From Clostridiales bacterium (GTDB lineage Bacteria; Bacillota; Clostridia; Peptostreptococcales; Anaerovoracaceae): 5,623 bases of DNA. This document shows, piece by piece, positions 1-5,623 of this stretch. The stretch is taken from positions 1-5,623 of the forward strand of contig JAAZLU010000060.1 in assembly GCA_012799165.1 (NCBI GenBank), in the 5' to 3' direction. Positions within the stretch are counted from its first letter, which is position 1. Every line of letters begins with the position of its first letter. A program made the translations under genes and the position numbers. Below the pieces are notes generated by a model, which was not told the DNA's origin, did not search any database, and was given only the letters and a program-made list of their open reading frames with translations.

Positions 1-1064
1 CCGCTCGTGCCGTGCTTTTTAAATATTATATGGCCCGACTGCTCACCGCCGAGCAGATGTCCCTCTTCGAGCATCTTCTCGTAGACATAGCGATCGCCCA
101 CCTGCGTCGTCTCGTATTCTATGCCGAGCTCATCGAGCGCCTTGTAAAGTCCGTAGTTGGACATGACGGTAGTCACCAGCTTGCTATCATCTAGCTCGCC
201 ATTCTTTTTCATATGCTTGGCGCACATATACATGATGGCATCGCCGTCGACCACATCTCCGTTCTCGTCGACTGCCAAGCAGCGATCAGCATCGCCGTCG
301 AAAGCGAAGCCGCAGTCGAGCTTGTTTTGCCTCACAAAATCCCGCAATGTACCTATATGGGTCGAGCCGCAGTCCCTGTTGATATTAAGGCCGTCGGGTT
401 CGTCGCCTATCACATAAGTACTCGCACCCAGAGCGTCGAATACGCTCTTTGCAATCTGCCAGGCGCTTCCGTTGGCGCAGTCGAGACCCACCTTTACGTC
501 CTTATATGAGCATGTGGATATGGATATAAGATATCCGATGTAGCGATTTCGCCCTGCAGAATGGTCTATAACCTTTCCTATCTGCGCTCCCCTTGCGAGC
601 GGAACCTCCCAGGACTCGCCTTCAAAGCCGCGCGGTCTGTATTCGCCGTCCAGATAGCTCTCGATGTCCGCTATCACTTCGTCGGAAATCTTCTCGCCGT
701 TTCCGTTGACTATCTTTATACCGTTGTCCTCAAAACTGTTGTGGCTTGCCGAAATCATTACACCGCAGTCGTAGAGTTCCGTGCGGGTTACAAACGAGAC
801 GCTCGGCGTAGTAGTAACGTGCAGCATATACGCATCCGAGCCGGCCGAGACTATTCCTGCGGCGAGCGCATCCTCGAGCATATAGCTCGACCTTCTGGTG
901 TCCTTGCCTACAACTATACCGTCTCTGCGCCCCGACGCCCGCACATAATCGGGATTCTTCTTAAAGTACCAACCCAAAAACAATCCCACCTTAAAAGCGT
1001 GGACAGCCATCAAATCCTTGTTGGCTTCTCCGCGGAAGCCGTCGGTTCCGAAATACTTACCCAT
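1..1064 (-). CDS. glmM: Phosphoglucosamine mutase GlmM, partial (C-terminus beyond window)
   Basis: GlmM interconverts glucosamine-6-phosphate and glucosamine-1-phosphate in the cytoplasm, the step before UDP-GlcNAc in peptidoglycan synthesis. The visible 354 codons begin MGKYFGTDGFRG, the typical family N-terminus. The catalytic phosphoserine loop is SASHN at residues 105-109 (Ser107), the metal-binding loop DGDADR at 256-261, and the sugar-binding loop GGEQSGH at 339-345. The family is about 450 residues, so roughly the last 95, including the phosphate-binding domain, are missing only because the window ends. The start is supported by AGGAG eight bases upstream. It lies 18 bases after cdaR and is the third gene of the cdaA-cdaR-glmM unit; in other Bacillota GlmM binds and inhibits CdaA. 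One small deviation is Ser110 where most relatives have Pro (SHNP). The reading frame is intact throughout, and the assignment is very secure. Confidence 0.97.
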   Translation of the reverse strand, partial: MGKYFGTDGFRGEANKDLMAVHAFKVGLFLGWYFKKNPDYVRASGRRDGIVVGKDTRRSSYMLEDALAAGIVSAGSDAYMLHVTTTPSVSFVTRTELYDCGVMISASHNSFEDNGIKIVNGNGEKISDEVIADIESYLDGEYRPRGFEGESWEVPLARGAQIGKVIDHSAGRNRYIGYLISISTCSYKDVKVGLDCANGSAWQIAKSVFDALGASTYVIGDEPDGLNINRDCGSTHIGTLRDFVRQNKLDCGFAFDGDADRCLAVDENGDVVDGDAIMYMCAKHMKKNGELDDSKLVTTVMSNYGLYKALDELGIEYETTQVGDRYVYEKMLEEGHLLGGEQSGHIIFKKHGTS

Positions 1065-1072
1065 TGCAAATA

Positions 1073-1077
1073 CTCCT
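1073..1077 (-). promoter_or_regulatory. Ribosome binding site of glmM
   Basis: AGGAG on the minus strand, eight bases before the ATG at 1062-1064. It fixes the glmM start. It sits in the 18-base cdaR-glmM gap, which has no room for a promoter or terminator, so the two genes are very probably co-transcribed. Confidence 0.85.
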
Positions 1078-1082
1078 ATAAT

Positions 1083-2348
1083 TTAATTTTGACCGCCCGT
1101 TCCCTGAGCATCGGGGGCGGATTCCTCGGCGGGAAGGCCGCTTTCCTCCACAATCAGCTGCACGACTGCGGGCTCCACCGCGACCGTGACCCCCTCGTGA
1201 GAGAGCGAACGCCCGCTGATTGCAAGTTCATAGACTCCGGGCTCCGTCAACTCCGACATGTCTATCTCCAGGACGATATCCGAAGCGTCCATCATCTCCA
1301 GGATATCCACTGTTGCGCTCACATCCGCTCGAATTGTCTCAGACTCCGTCTGAATTGTCGCAACAAGAGTCGGATCAAGATTTAGAGCTTGAATGGAGTC
1401 TTCGCCGTAAACAAAGCTCAAGATGCCAACATCGCTGACCACGAAGCTCGCCACAAGCGAGGGATTTCTCTCCGAAAGCTCCACGCCCTTTGGAAGAATC
1501 AATCTCAGCCCCAGATCGCAGCTTTTGGTTATTCCTTCTATATTTATCGCCTCGGCCTCTATATGAGCTGTTCGCGAAAGCTCCTCGAGCGGAGCTTTTA
1601 TATACACATCGGACGGGATGCTCGAACTTTCGATGCTCGCTCCGAGTCCAGGCATGCCATCAACTCTGGTATAAAGCGGCACGAAGCTGACATTGTAAAG
1701 GGCGGCCGTCAACTTTATTTTCTCCGTCGCCGCACTCACTCCCTTCACGGGCTTGCCGTCAGAGTTTACCGGGACAACGGAGATATCCAAAGTCTTGACG
1801 ACATCTTCGTTGAGTGCGCTCGCATCGAGTTCTGCGTTCAAATATTTTACCGAATCGACCAGAATCTTGGCACCGCTAACCGCAACTGCGCTATTGCTGA
1901 GCATCAAGGCACCGAGTTCCATATCCTCGGGCATGTTCGTTACATTAAGGCGAACTTCCTTCTCTACGCTCACCAGCTCGTCAACATAGACCTGAATTCT
2001 TTCGGTCCGTATCTCTTCTATGGTAGTAGCCTCCGGAGCGTTGACCTTCACCGTAATGTAGTTTTGCCCGGCGGTCAGTCCTCCAAGATCGGCCGTCGCA
2101 GTTACGCTACCTTCCTCAACACCCGTAACATCCAGGCGCGTACCTGACAGCAGAACGTCCACCGTATAGATGCCGTCACCCGCTATGGCCAGCTTAGCCC
2201 TCTCGAGCTTATCGGCATTTAAGAGTTGCACCGGAACGCCTCTGACCATCGCGGTGGAAGGAGGATTCACCACGATTACGACATAGGCCCATAATAAAAT
2301 CGCCAGAATTACGGCGATGACTTTATTTATCGTCGAGTTCCGATTCAT
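1083..2348 (-). CDS. cdaR: CdaA regulatory protein CdaR (YbbR-domain protein)
   Basis: CdaR is a membrane-anchored partner that modulates the di-adenylate cyclase CdaA; the bulk of the protein lies outside the membrane. The 421-residue product has a short polar N-terminus (MNRNSTINK), then one hydrophobic segment at about 9-27 acting as an uncleaved signal anchor, followed by NPPS. The remainder is beta-rich and can be divided by eye into four YbbR-like repeats of 80-100 residues, at about 30-123, 128-218, 220-304 and 308-401. Repeat boundaries are approximate. A low-complexity acidic tail rich in Glu, Ala, Gly and Gln (about 402-421) ends the protein. Bacillus subtilis CdaR is somewhat longer (about 480). 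The identity rests on domain type plus its place between cdaA and glmM. It overlaps the cdaA end by 26 bases, so translational coupling is likely and should hold the two partners in a fixed ratio. Confidence 0.93.
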   Translation of the reverse strand: MNRNSTINKVIAVILAILLWAYVVIVVNPPSTAMVRGVPVQLLNADKLERAKLAIAGDGIYTVDVLLSGTRLDVTGVEEGSVTATADLGGLTAGQNYITVKVNAPEATTIEEIRTERIQVYVDELVSVEKEVRLNVTNMPEDMELGALMLSNSAVAVSGAKILVDSVKYLNAELDASALNEDVVKTLDISVVPVNSDGKPVKGVSAATEKIKLTAALYNVSFVPLYTRVDGMPGLGASIESSSIPSDVYIKAPLEELSRTAHIEAEAINIEGITKSCDLGLRLILPKGVELSERNPSLVASFVVSDVGILSFVYGEDSIQALNLDPTLVATIQTESETIRADVSATVDILEMMDASDIVLEIDMSELTEPGVYELAISGRSLSHEGVTVAVEPAVVQLIVEESGLPAEESAPDAQGTGGQN

Positions 2349-3177
2349 CGTCTTCCTTTCTGAATGTATTCAGCACTTTTGTAACCGGAGATTCGTTTTG
2401 AGGATACTTTTTGAGGTAGAGTTCGAGCAGAGCCTTCTCTACGGATTTAAGATCCAAAAAGCGCGAAAGTTTTCCGTCCTGAGCTATAGAGATTATACCG
2501 GTCTCTTCGGAGACCACGATTACCAACGAGTCGGAAACCTCCGAAATGCCTATGCCGGCTCTGTGACGAGTCCCCAAATCCTTGCTGAGATTCGGGTTTT
2601 CCGTGAGCGGCAGGACGCAGCCCGCGGAGAGAACTCGGTCTTCCCTTATTATCGCGGCACCGTCGTGGAGTGGCGATCCCTTAAAAAATATGTTTTCGAG
2701 CAGCGGCTCGGTGAGTTTTGCATCGAGCAGGGTGCCGGTCTCCGCGACATCTTGAAGCGCCGTCTCGTTTTCTATGACCATAATCGCTCCAATCCTGCGC
2801 GCGGACATGTATTCGACGCTGCGCACTAATATATCCACTACAGCGCTTACGCGCTCCCTTTCGACCGAAAAGCCCACGCCTGTGAATTTCCCTCGTCCGA
2901 GGTACTCCAAAGCGCGGCGCAGCTCCGGTTGAAACACGACGACCAAAGCCAAGGCGCCGACATTCAGGACACCCCTAAGCAGCCAATTTGCCGTATAGAG
3001 GGAGAATACTTCCGTCAAAAAATATCCGGCAATCAGCATAAGGACGCCCTTTGCGAGCTGCCATGCTCTGGTAGATCTGATGTAATTGATGACCCTGTAC
3101 AAAATGTAGCTGACAATCAATATGTCGACTACATCCGTAAAGACCAGACCTTTTAACAGGCCTGTCAATTTTTCCAT
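2323..3177 (-). CDS. cdaA: Membrane-bound diadenylate cyclase CdaA
   Basis: CdaA condenses two ATP molecules into c-di-AMP, the messenger that governs potassium and osmolyte balance and cell-wall integrity in Bacillota. The 284-residue protein is close to the family length of about 270-280. Three hydrophobic segments at about 15-32, 40-58 and 63-82 form the membrane part. They are followed by FQPELRRALE (82-91), the usual entry to the cytoplasmic DAC domain. The catalytic motifs are intact: DGA at 172-174 (in PLHDGAAII) and RHR at 204-206 (in GTRHRAGIG), at nearly the positions known for Listeria CdaA. The C-terminus is acidic (EDDESELDDK) and is encoded in the stretch shared with cdaR. The start is fixed by a strong GGAGGT just upstream. 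It is the first gene of its unit, preceded by a long leader containing a promoter and a structured RNA. The assignment is very secure. Confidence 0.97.
   Translation of the reverse strand: MEKLTGLLKGLVFTDVVDILIVSYILYRVINYIRSTRAWQLAKGVLMLIAGYFLTEVFSLYTANWLLRGVLNVGALALVVVFQPELRRALEYLGRGKFTGVGFSVERERVSAVVDILVRSVEYMSARRIGAIMVIENETALQDVAETGTLLDAKLTEPLLENIFFKGSPLHDGAAIIREDRVLSAGCVLPLTENPNLSKDLGTRHRAGIGISEVSDSLVIVVSEETGIISIAQDGKLSRFLDLKSVEKALLELYLKKYPQNESPVTKVLNTFRKEDDESELDDK
2354..2359 (-). promoter_or_regulatory. Ribosome binding site of cdaR, inside cdaA
   Basis: AAAGGA on the minus strand, five bases before the ATG at 2346-2348. It lies wholly within the 3' end of the cdaA coding region and supports the overlapping start chosen for cdaR, whose first residues lead directly into the membrane anchor. 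Confidence 0.75.
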
Positions 3178-3181
3178 CTGT

Positions 3182-3187
3182 ACCTCC
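3182..3187 (-). promoter_or_regulatory. Ribosome binding site of cdaA
   Basis: GGAGGT on the minus strand, four bases before the cdaA ATG at 3175-3177. It is a near-perfect anti-16S match. The base of a GC-rich hairpin lies only 14 bases further upstream, so access to this site could depend on leader structure. Confidence 0.85.
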
Positions 3188-3201
3188 GAAATCGAGTTTA
3201 T

Positions 3202-3222
3202 TCCCCGCAGTTGCGGCGGGGA
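3202..3222 (-). promoter_or_regulatory. GC-rich hairpin in the cdaA leader
   Basis: On the minus strand CCCCGC (3216-3221) pairs perfectly with GCGGGG (3203-3208) around a 7-base loop, and an outer T-A pair brings the stem to 7 bp. The bases that follow (AATAAACTCG) contain no U-run, so this is not a standard intrinsic terminator. It sits between the structured RNA and the cdaA ribosome binding site. It could mark or protect the 3' end of the RNA, pause RNA polymerase, or affect cdaA translation. The hairpin itself is directly visible; any function is inferred. Confidence 0.55.
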
Positions 3223-3227
3223 GTTTA

Positions 3228-3405
3228 ATGAAAGTGACGCCCGGCTGACCCGGTCTTTGCCCCCACACTCGCCTTTACCGGATTTTCCGAGGACTTACTT
3301 CTAAGCTATGCCATGATCGCCGACTCCTTGAGTCGGTTTACGTGGGTCCTTTTGCCCATAGCCGGCCTGGACTTTCAACCGCAGACCCGGGCGAACTTTC
3401 ATGCG
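3228..3405 (-). ncRNA. Candidate structured RNA between comFC and cdaA, possibly raiA-type
   Basis: The two ends pair as a long closing helix: ATGAAAGT (3395-3402) with ACTTTCAT (3228-3235), then, after a small asymmetric internal loop, CGCCCGG (3387-3393) with CCGGGCG (3238-3244), 15 bp in all. GTCT (3383-3386) with AGAC (3253-3256) may extend it. Inside are a perfect 7-bp hairpin, CCGACTC-AAG-GAGTCGG (3320-3336); a helix GCTATG/CATAGC (3357-3362 with 3305-3310) enclosing it; and a 5-bp hairpin around CGGA-AAA-TCCG (3279-3289). GGGTC (3247-3251) could pair with GACCC (3344-3348) as a pseudoknot. A -10 box at 3412-3417 places the transcript start at about 3405, right at the closing helix. No convincing protein is encoded. 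I recall raiA-motif RNAs near comFC and raiA genes in Bacillota, so that family is my leading guess; a cdaA riboswitch-like leader is the alternative. Structure is well supported, identity is not. Confidence 0.65.
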
Positions 3406-3411
3406 CCTATT

Positions 3412-3441
3412 ATTATAGCATATAGACTTTTGAGTTGAGTA
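3412..3441 (-). promoter_or_regulatory. Promoter of the structured RNA and probably cdaA-cdaR-glmM
   Basis: The minus strand reads TGCTATAAT, a perfect -10 hexamer (3412-3417) with the TG of an extended -10. The best -35 is weak: TACTCA (3436-3441) at an 18-base spacing. An A-rich tract (about 3442-3453) lies immediately upstream, like an UP element, and overlaps the comFC stop codon. Extended -10 promoters commonly tolerate a poor -35. The predicted start is a G or C at about 3405-3406, a few bases before the closing helix of the RNA. Confidence 0.7.
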
Positions 3442-3449
3442 TTTTTTTA

Positions 3450-4157
3450 TTACTCTTCCGGCTTTCTGTATCCGCTGCTCGCGGCGTAGCACAAAACACA
3501 TACTTTCTCCGCACCGGCCTCCTTCAGGACCCGAGCGCAGGCATCAGCCGTACTTCCGGTGGTAACCACATCGTCCACCAGGCATACAAAGCCGCCCGCA
3601 CACTTCTCTTTGAACTCCTCCGAAACCGCAAAGCTCTTTGCGAGCATGCTCCGCCTCTTCCGGGCGTCCGCAAGGCGCATGGAAGCGGTATTCTCCGTCT
3701 TTATGAGTGCTCCCCGGACATAATCGAGCCCCGCTAAGCCGGCCGTATAGTGCGCTAAAAGCTCCGCCTGATTATAGCCTCTCCTCAGCATCTTGCTCGG
3801 ATGAGATGGCACGGCGACAAGGAAATCGGGAAGCTCTTCCTCTATGGAAAGCCTCTCCACCAAGCTGTATGCCACATTGCGAGCAAGGTAGGGTCTTCCG
3901 CCGTTCTTAAGAGCGTTCATTATCCTTCTTGAGTGCAGCCCGTAACGAAGGCAGGGATACAGCTCGTCGAAAGCGAACTCCTCCATATACTTTCTGAAGG
4001 GATTTTCCGGCGCCCAGGGCATCTTTTCCACGCATTTTGCGCAGAGACCGTGCCCTGAAGCTTCCTCCAGACTGTCGCCGCAGCAAATGCAATATATGCC
4101 GCCGGGGAAGACAGTGTCGAGGACCCTTTCCGTAAAAGCCGAAATCAACTCATTCAT
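3450..4157 (-). CDS. comFC: ComF family protein (phosphoribosyltransferase-like, ComFC)
   Basis: ComFC-type proteins take part in DNA uptake during transformation in competent species, working with the ComFA helicase, but the family is also widespread in bacteria not known to be competent. The 235-residue product has an N-terminal zinc-binding region, CICC at 23-26 and CAKC at 39-42, then the family signature RRGYNQAELLA (125-135), and the phosphoribosyltransferase PRPP-binding loop VCLVDDVVTTGST (191-203). Length is typical (about 220-240). The conserved Gln and Asn usually found in the T..Q..L....R..N segment appear replaced (Met160 and about Met171 in my hand alignment). The ATG overlaps the recD2 stop by 8 bases (ATGAATGA) and has only a weak ribosome binding site, so translation probably depends on recD2. 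No comFA is visible. No clear terminator follows. The family is secure; a role in competence here is unproven. Confidence 0.92.
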   Translation of the reverse strand: MNELISAFTERVLDTVFPGGIYCICCGDSLEEASGHGLCAKCVEKMPWAPENPFRKYMEEFAFDELYPCLRYGLHSRRIMNALKNGGRPYLARNVAYSLVERLSIEEELPDFLVAVPSHPSKMLRRGYNQAELLAHYTAGLAGLDYVRGALIKTENTASMRLADARKRRSMLAKSFAVSEEFKEKCAGGFVCLVDDVVTTGSTADACARVLKEAGAEKVCVLCYAASSGYRKPEE

Positions 4158-5623
4158 TGAGAAAATCCCGAATAGCCCTCAGCCGATGCGAAAGGGCGGA
4201 ATATCTTTCTACGATTGAATTGTTATCCACCATTGCATGCATGGCCTCGGGAATCCCGACCATAACGACCCCTTCCACCGCGCGGGTCACAGCTGTGTAA
4301 AGCAGATTGCGGGTGGAGAGCATGGGGGCAAAGCGACTCATAGGCATAACGACCACGGGAAATTCCGAACCCTGGCTCTTGTGGACGGTCATCGCATAGG
4401 CCGGCTCTATCTCTTCAAGATTCGAAAAATCGTAAGTCGCAAGCCTGTAACCATCGAAGAGGACATTAATTTCTCCGTTCTCCAAGTCGATGCTGTGTAT
4501 AATTCCGAGATCTCCGTTAAACACACCTTCGCCTTCACTCATATCCTCAAGCGAGCGCCAAATGAGCATGTAGTCATTTTTATTTTGCATCACTTTATCG
4601 CCCTCTCTATATATGCGCTCTCCGAAGCTCTTCTCTTTCTTGCCCGGAGAAGGCGGATTAAGCAGCTCCTGAAGCATGCGATTAAGCTGCACGCTTCCGA
4701 GCATACCCTTCTTCGTCGGCGTTAGCACCTGTATATCCAAGGGGTCGATATCGGTGTAATAAGAGGGAAGCCTCCTGGCCAGAAGATCCCTGATGGTATC
4801 GCGTATATCGCTCTGGGAAATGCGATCGAGGAAAAAGAAATCCGTATCGCTTTCGTTGCAGGCGGGATATTCACCCCGATTTATGAGGTGAGCGTTTACG
4901 ACTATCATGCTCTCGCAGGCCTGTCGAAAGACCTCCTTGAGCCTTACGCTGTTAACAGTCTCGCTTTCGATTATATCCCGCAACACATTGCCCGCGCCGA
5001 CGCTGGGAAGTTGGTCCGCATCGCCGACGAGTATGAGCCTCGTGCCGGGCTTAACCGCATCCAACAAGCCTTCCATCAGCAGTATATCCACCATGGACAT
5101 CTCGTCGATTATTATGCAGTCGAAATCCAGAGGGTTTTCTATATTGCGCCCGAATCGCATCTGCTCCGCCGTCTCGGAATACGAATATTCGAGCAGCCTG
5201 TGCACGGTAGAAGCATCCTCTCCTGTCGCTTCCGACATGCGCTTTGCAGCCCGACCCGTTGGAGCCGCCAGCGCGGTCTTATGACCCGCACTATTCAGTA
5301 TATATAAAATGGCTCTGATAATCGTAGTCTTGCCCGTGCCCGGGCCGCCCGTTATAACGAAAACGCCGCTGTCGAGGCACGAAGCCACCGCCCGCTTTTG
5401 AAGCTCCGAAAGCTTATGCCCGCTATCCGCTTCGCTCGCGGCAATCGAAAGCTCCAGATCGACCGGAAGTGGAGCGATATGAGCCCCCGCCAGAACAGAA
5501 ATCCTCTCCGCGACCTTCCTCTCCGCCCTATGATAGCGGCTGAGCTGGACTATCTGACTACCCTCAAGATTTTCTAAAAATATGGAGCCGTCGAGCACCA
5601 GATCTATTATTACTTCCGCGACA
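4150..5623 (-). CDS. recD2: RecD2-type ATP-dependent 5'-3' DNA helicase, partial (N-terminus beyond window)
   Basis: RecD2 is a superfamily 1B helicase moving 5' to 3' on single-stranded DNA, acting without RecBC in replication-fork maintenance and repair. The visible 490 residues (numbered from the first full codon at the window edge) carry the complete motor: Walker A GGPGTGKTT at 92-100, motif Ia APTGRAAKRM at 120-129, Walker B IIIDEMSMVD at 170-179, motif III GDADQLPSVGAG at 200-211, VFRQ at 231-234, the UvrD-C2 segment TVHKSQGSE at 412-420, and motif VI YTAVTRA at 442-448. Family members are about 715-800 residues, so roughly 230-300 residues (OB-like and HhH N-terminal part) lie off the window. 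The frame stays open to the edge; the GTG at 5596-5598 is internal, since the residues before it (AEVIIDL) fit the family. It ends four bases after the comFC ATG. Stand-alone RecD2 beside a ComF gene is a clostridial arrangement. Confidence 0.95.
   Translation of the reverse strand, partial: VAEVIIDLVLDGSIFLENLEGSQIVQLSRYHRAERKVAERISVLAGAHIAPLPVDLELSIAASEADSGHKLSELQKRAVASCLDSGVFVITGGPGTGKTTIIRAILYILNSAGHKTALAAPTGRAAKRMSEATGEDASTVHRLLEYSYSETAEQMRFGRNIENPLDFDCIIIDEMSMVDILLMEGLLDAVKPGTRLILVGDADQLPSVGAGNVLRDIIESETVNSVRLKEVFRQACESMIVVNAHLINRGEYPACNESDTDFFFLDRISQSDIRDTIRDLLARRLPSYYTDIDPLDIQVLTPTKKGMLGSVQLNRMLQELLNPPSPGKKEKSFGERIYREGDKVMQNKNDYMLIWRSLEDMSEGEGVFNGDLGIIHSIDLENGEINVLFDGYRLATYDFSNLEEIEPAYAMTVHKSQGSEFPVVVMPMSRFAPMLSTRNLLYTAVTRAVEGVVMVGIPEAMHAMVDNNSIVERYSALSHRLRAIRDFLNE

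Noticed and set aside
1389..2147. Long plus-strand open frame (252 codons) opposite cdaR, and a similar one at 561-1385
   Set aside because: Both are antisense shadows of GC-moderate coding sequence. Their translations show no recognisable domain, and the minus-strand frames encode clear CdaR and GlmM.
3228..3405. ydaO-type c-di-AMP riboswitch
   Set aside because: This would fit cdaA well, but the conserved elements I remember (a GGGGACCCA block and a 3' CCGUCAGCUAAC block) are not present in the right order; only short fragments such as GGACCCA and GGGTCAGC resemble them.
3228..3405. RNase P RNA, 6S RNA or cobalamin riboswitch
   Set aside because: GAAAGTCC resembles the RNase P core and GCAAAGACCGG loosely resembles a B12 box. 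The element is far too short for RNase P and lacks ACAGAA, is branched rather than the single long bubble of 6S RNA, and lacks the full set of cobalamin motifs.
3437..3455. Possible terminator after comFC (GAGTA/TACTC with an A-rich loop)
   Set aside because: The stem is only 5 bp and AT-rich, and the transcript has A's rather than a U-tract. I do not call a terminator; some readthrough from comFC is possible.
3301..3501. Minus-strand 66-codon frame running from the comFC end into the structured RNA
   Set aside because: It starts inside comFC out of frame, has no convincing ribosome binding site, is Arg/Lys/Gln-rich without domain character, and most of it coincides with the paired RNA. The 97-codon minus-strand frame at 2975-3268 is rejected likewise as a shadow of cdaA.
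4237..5307. Plus-strand open frames opposite recD2
   Set aside because: The minus strand carries an uninterrupted helicase with all motifs, and these frames have no recognisable protein features.
5596..5598. GTG as the recD2 start codon
   Set aside because: The frame stays open to the window edge, the residues before the GTG fit the RecD2 family, and the protein would lack about a third of its usual length.

Overview
The window reads as chromosomal backbone of a Bacillota bacterium, most likely class Clostridia, with moderate GC. The evidence is the intact cdaA-cdaR-glmM module, a hallmark of Bacillota; a stand-alone RecD2-type helicase directly followed by a ComF-family gene; and strong purine-rich ribosome binding sites. 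I cannot name the genus. Every real gene lies on the minus strand, so transcription runs from high to low coordinates. I see no mobile element, CRISPR array, tRNA or rRNA.

In transcription order: (1) the C-terminal part of recD2 (4150-5623, cut by the right edge); (2) comFC (3450-4157), overlapping the recD2 stop by 8 bases; (3) a 272-base gap (3178-3449) with an extended -10 promoter, a probable structured RNA of about 175 nt closed by a long helix, a GC-rich hairpin and the cdaA ribosome binding site; (4) cdaA (2323-3177), the membrane di-adenylate cyclase; (5) cdaR (1083-2348), its membrane-anchored YbbR-domain regulator, overlapping cdaA by 26 bases; (6) glmM (1-1064, cut by the left edge), phosphoglucosamine mutase.

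Functionally there are two units. recD2-comFC is a DNA-repair and DNA-uptake pair that looks translationally coupled. cdaA-cdaR-glmM links the essential messenger c-di-AMP to peptidoglycan precursor supply: in studied Bacillota, CdaR and GlmM bind CdaA and adjust its activity. The promoter in the gap should make the second unit at least partly independent of the first.

The part that ordinary annotation would miss is the structured RNA. Its predicted 5' end coincides with the start of its closing helix, it has several internal helices and a possible pseudoknot, and it lies just downstream of comFC. That is a location I recall for the raiA-motif RNA family, but the next gene here is cdaA. It may be a free-standing raiA-type RNA or a leader controlling c-di-AMP synthesis. 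The family assignment is an inference and not confirmed.
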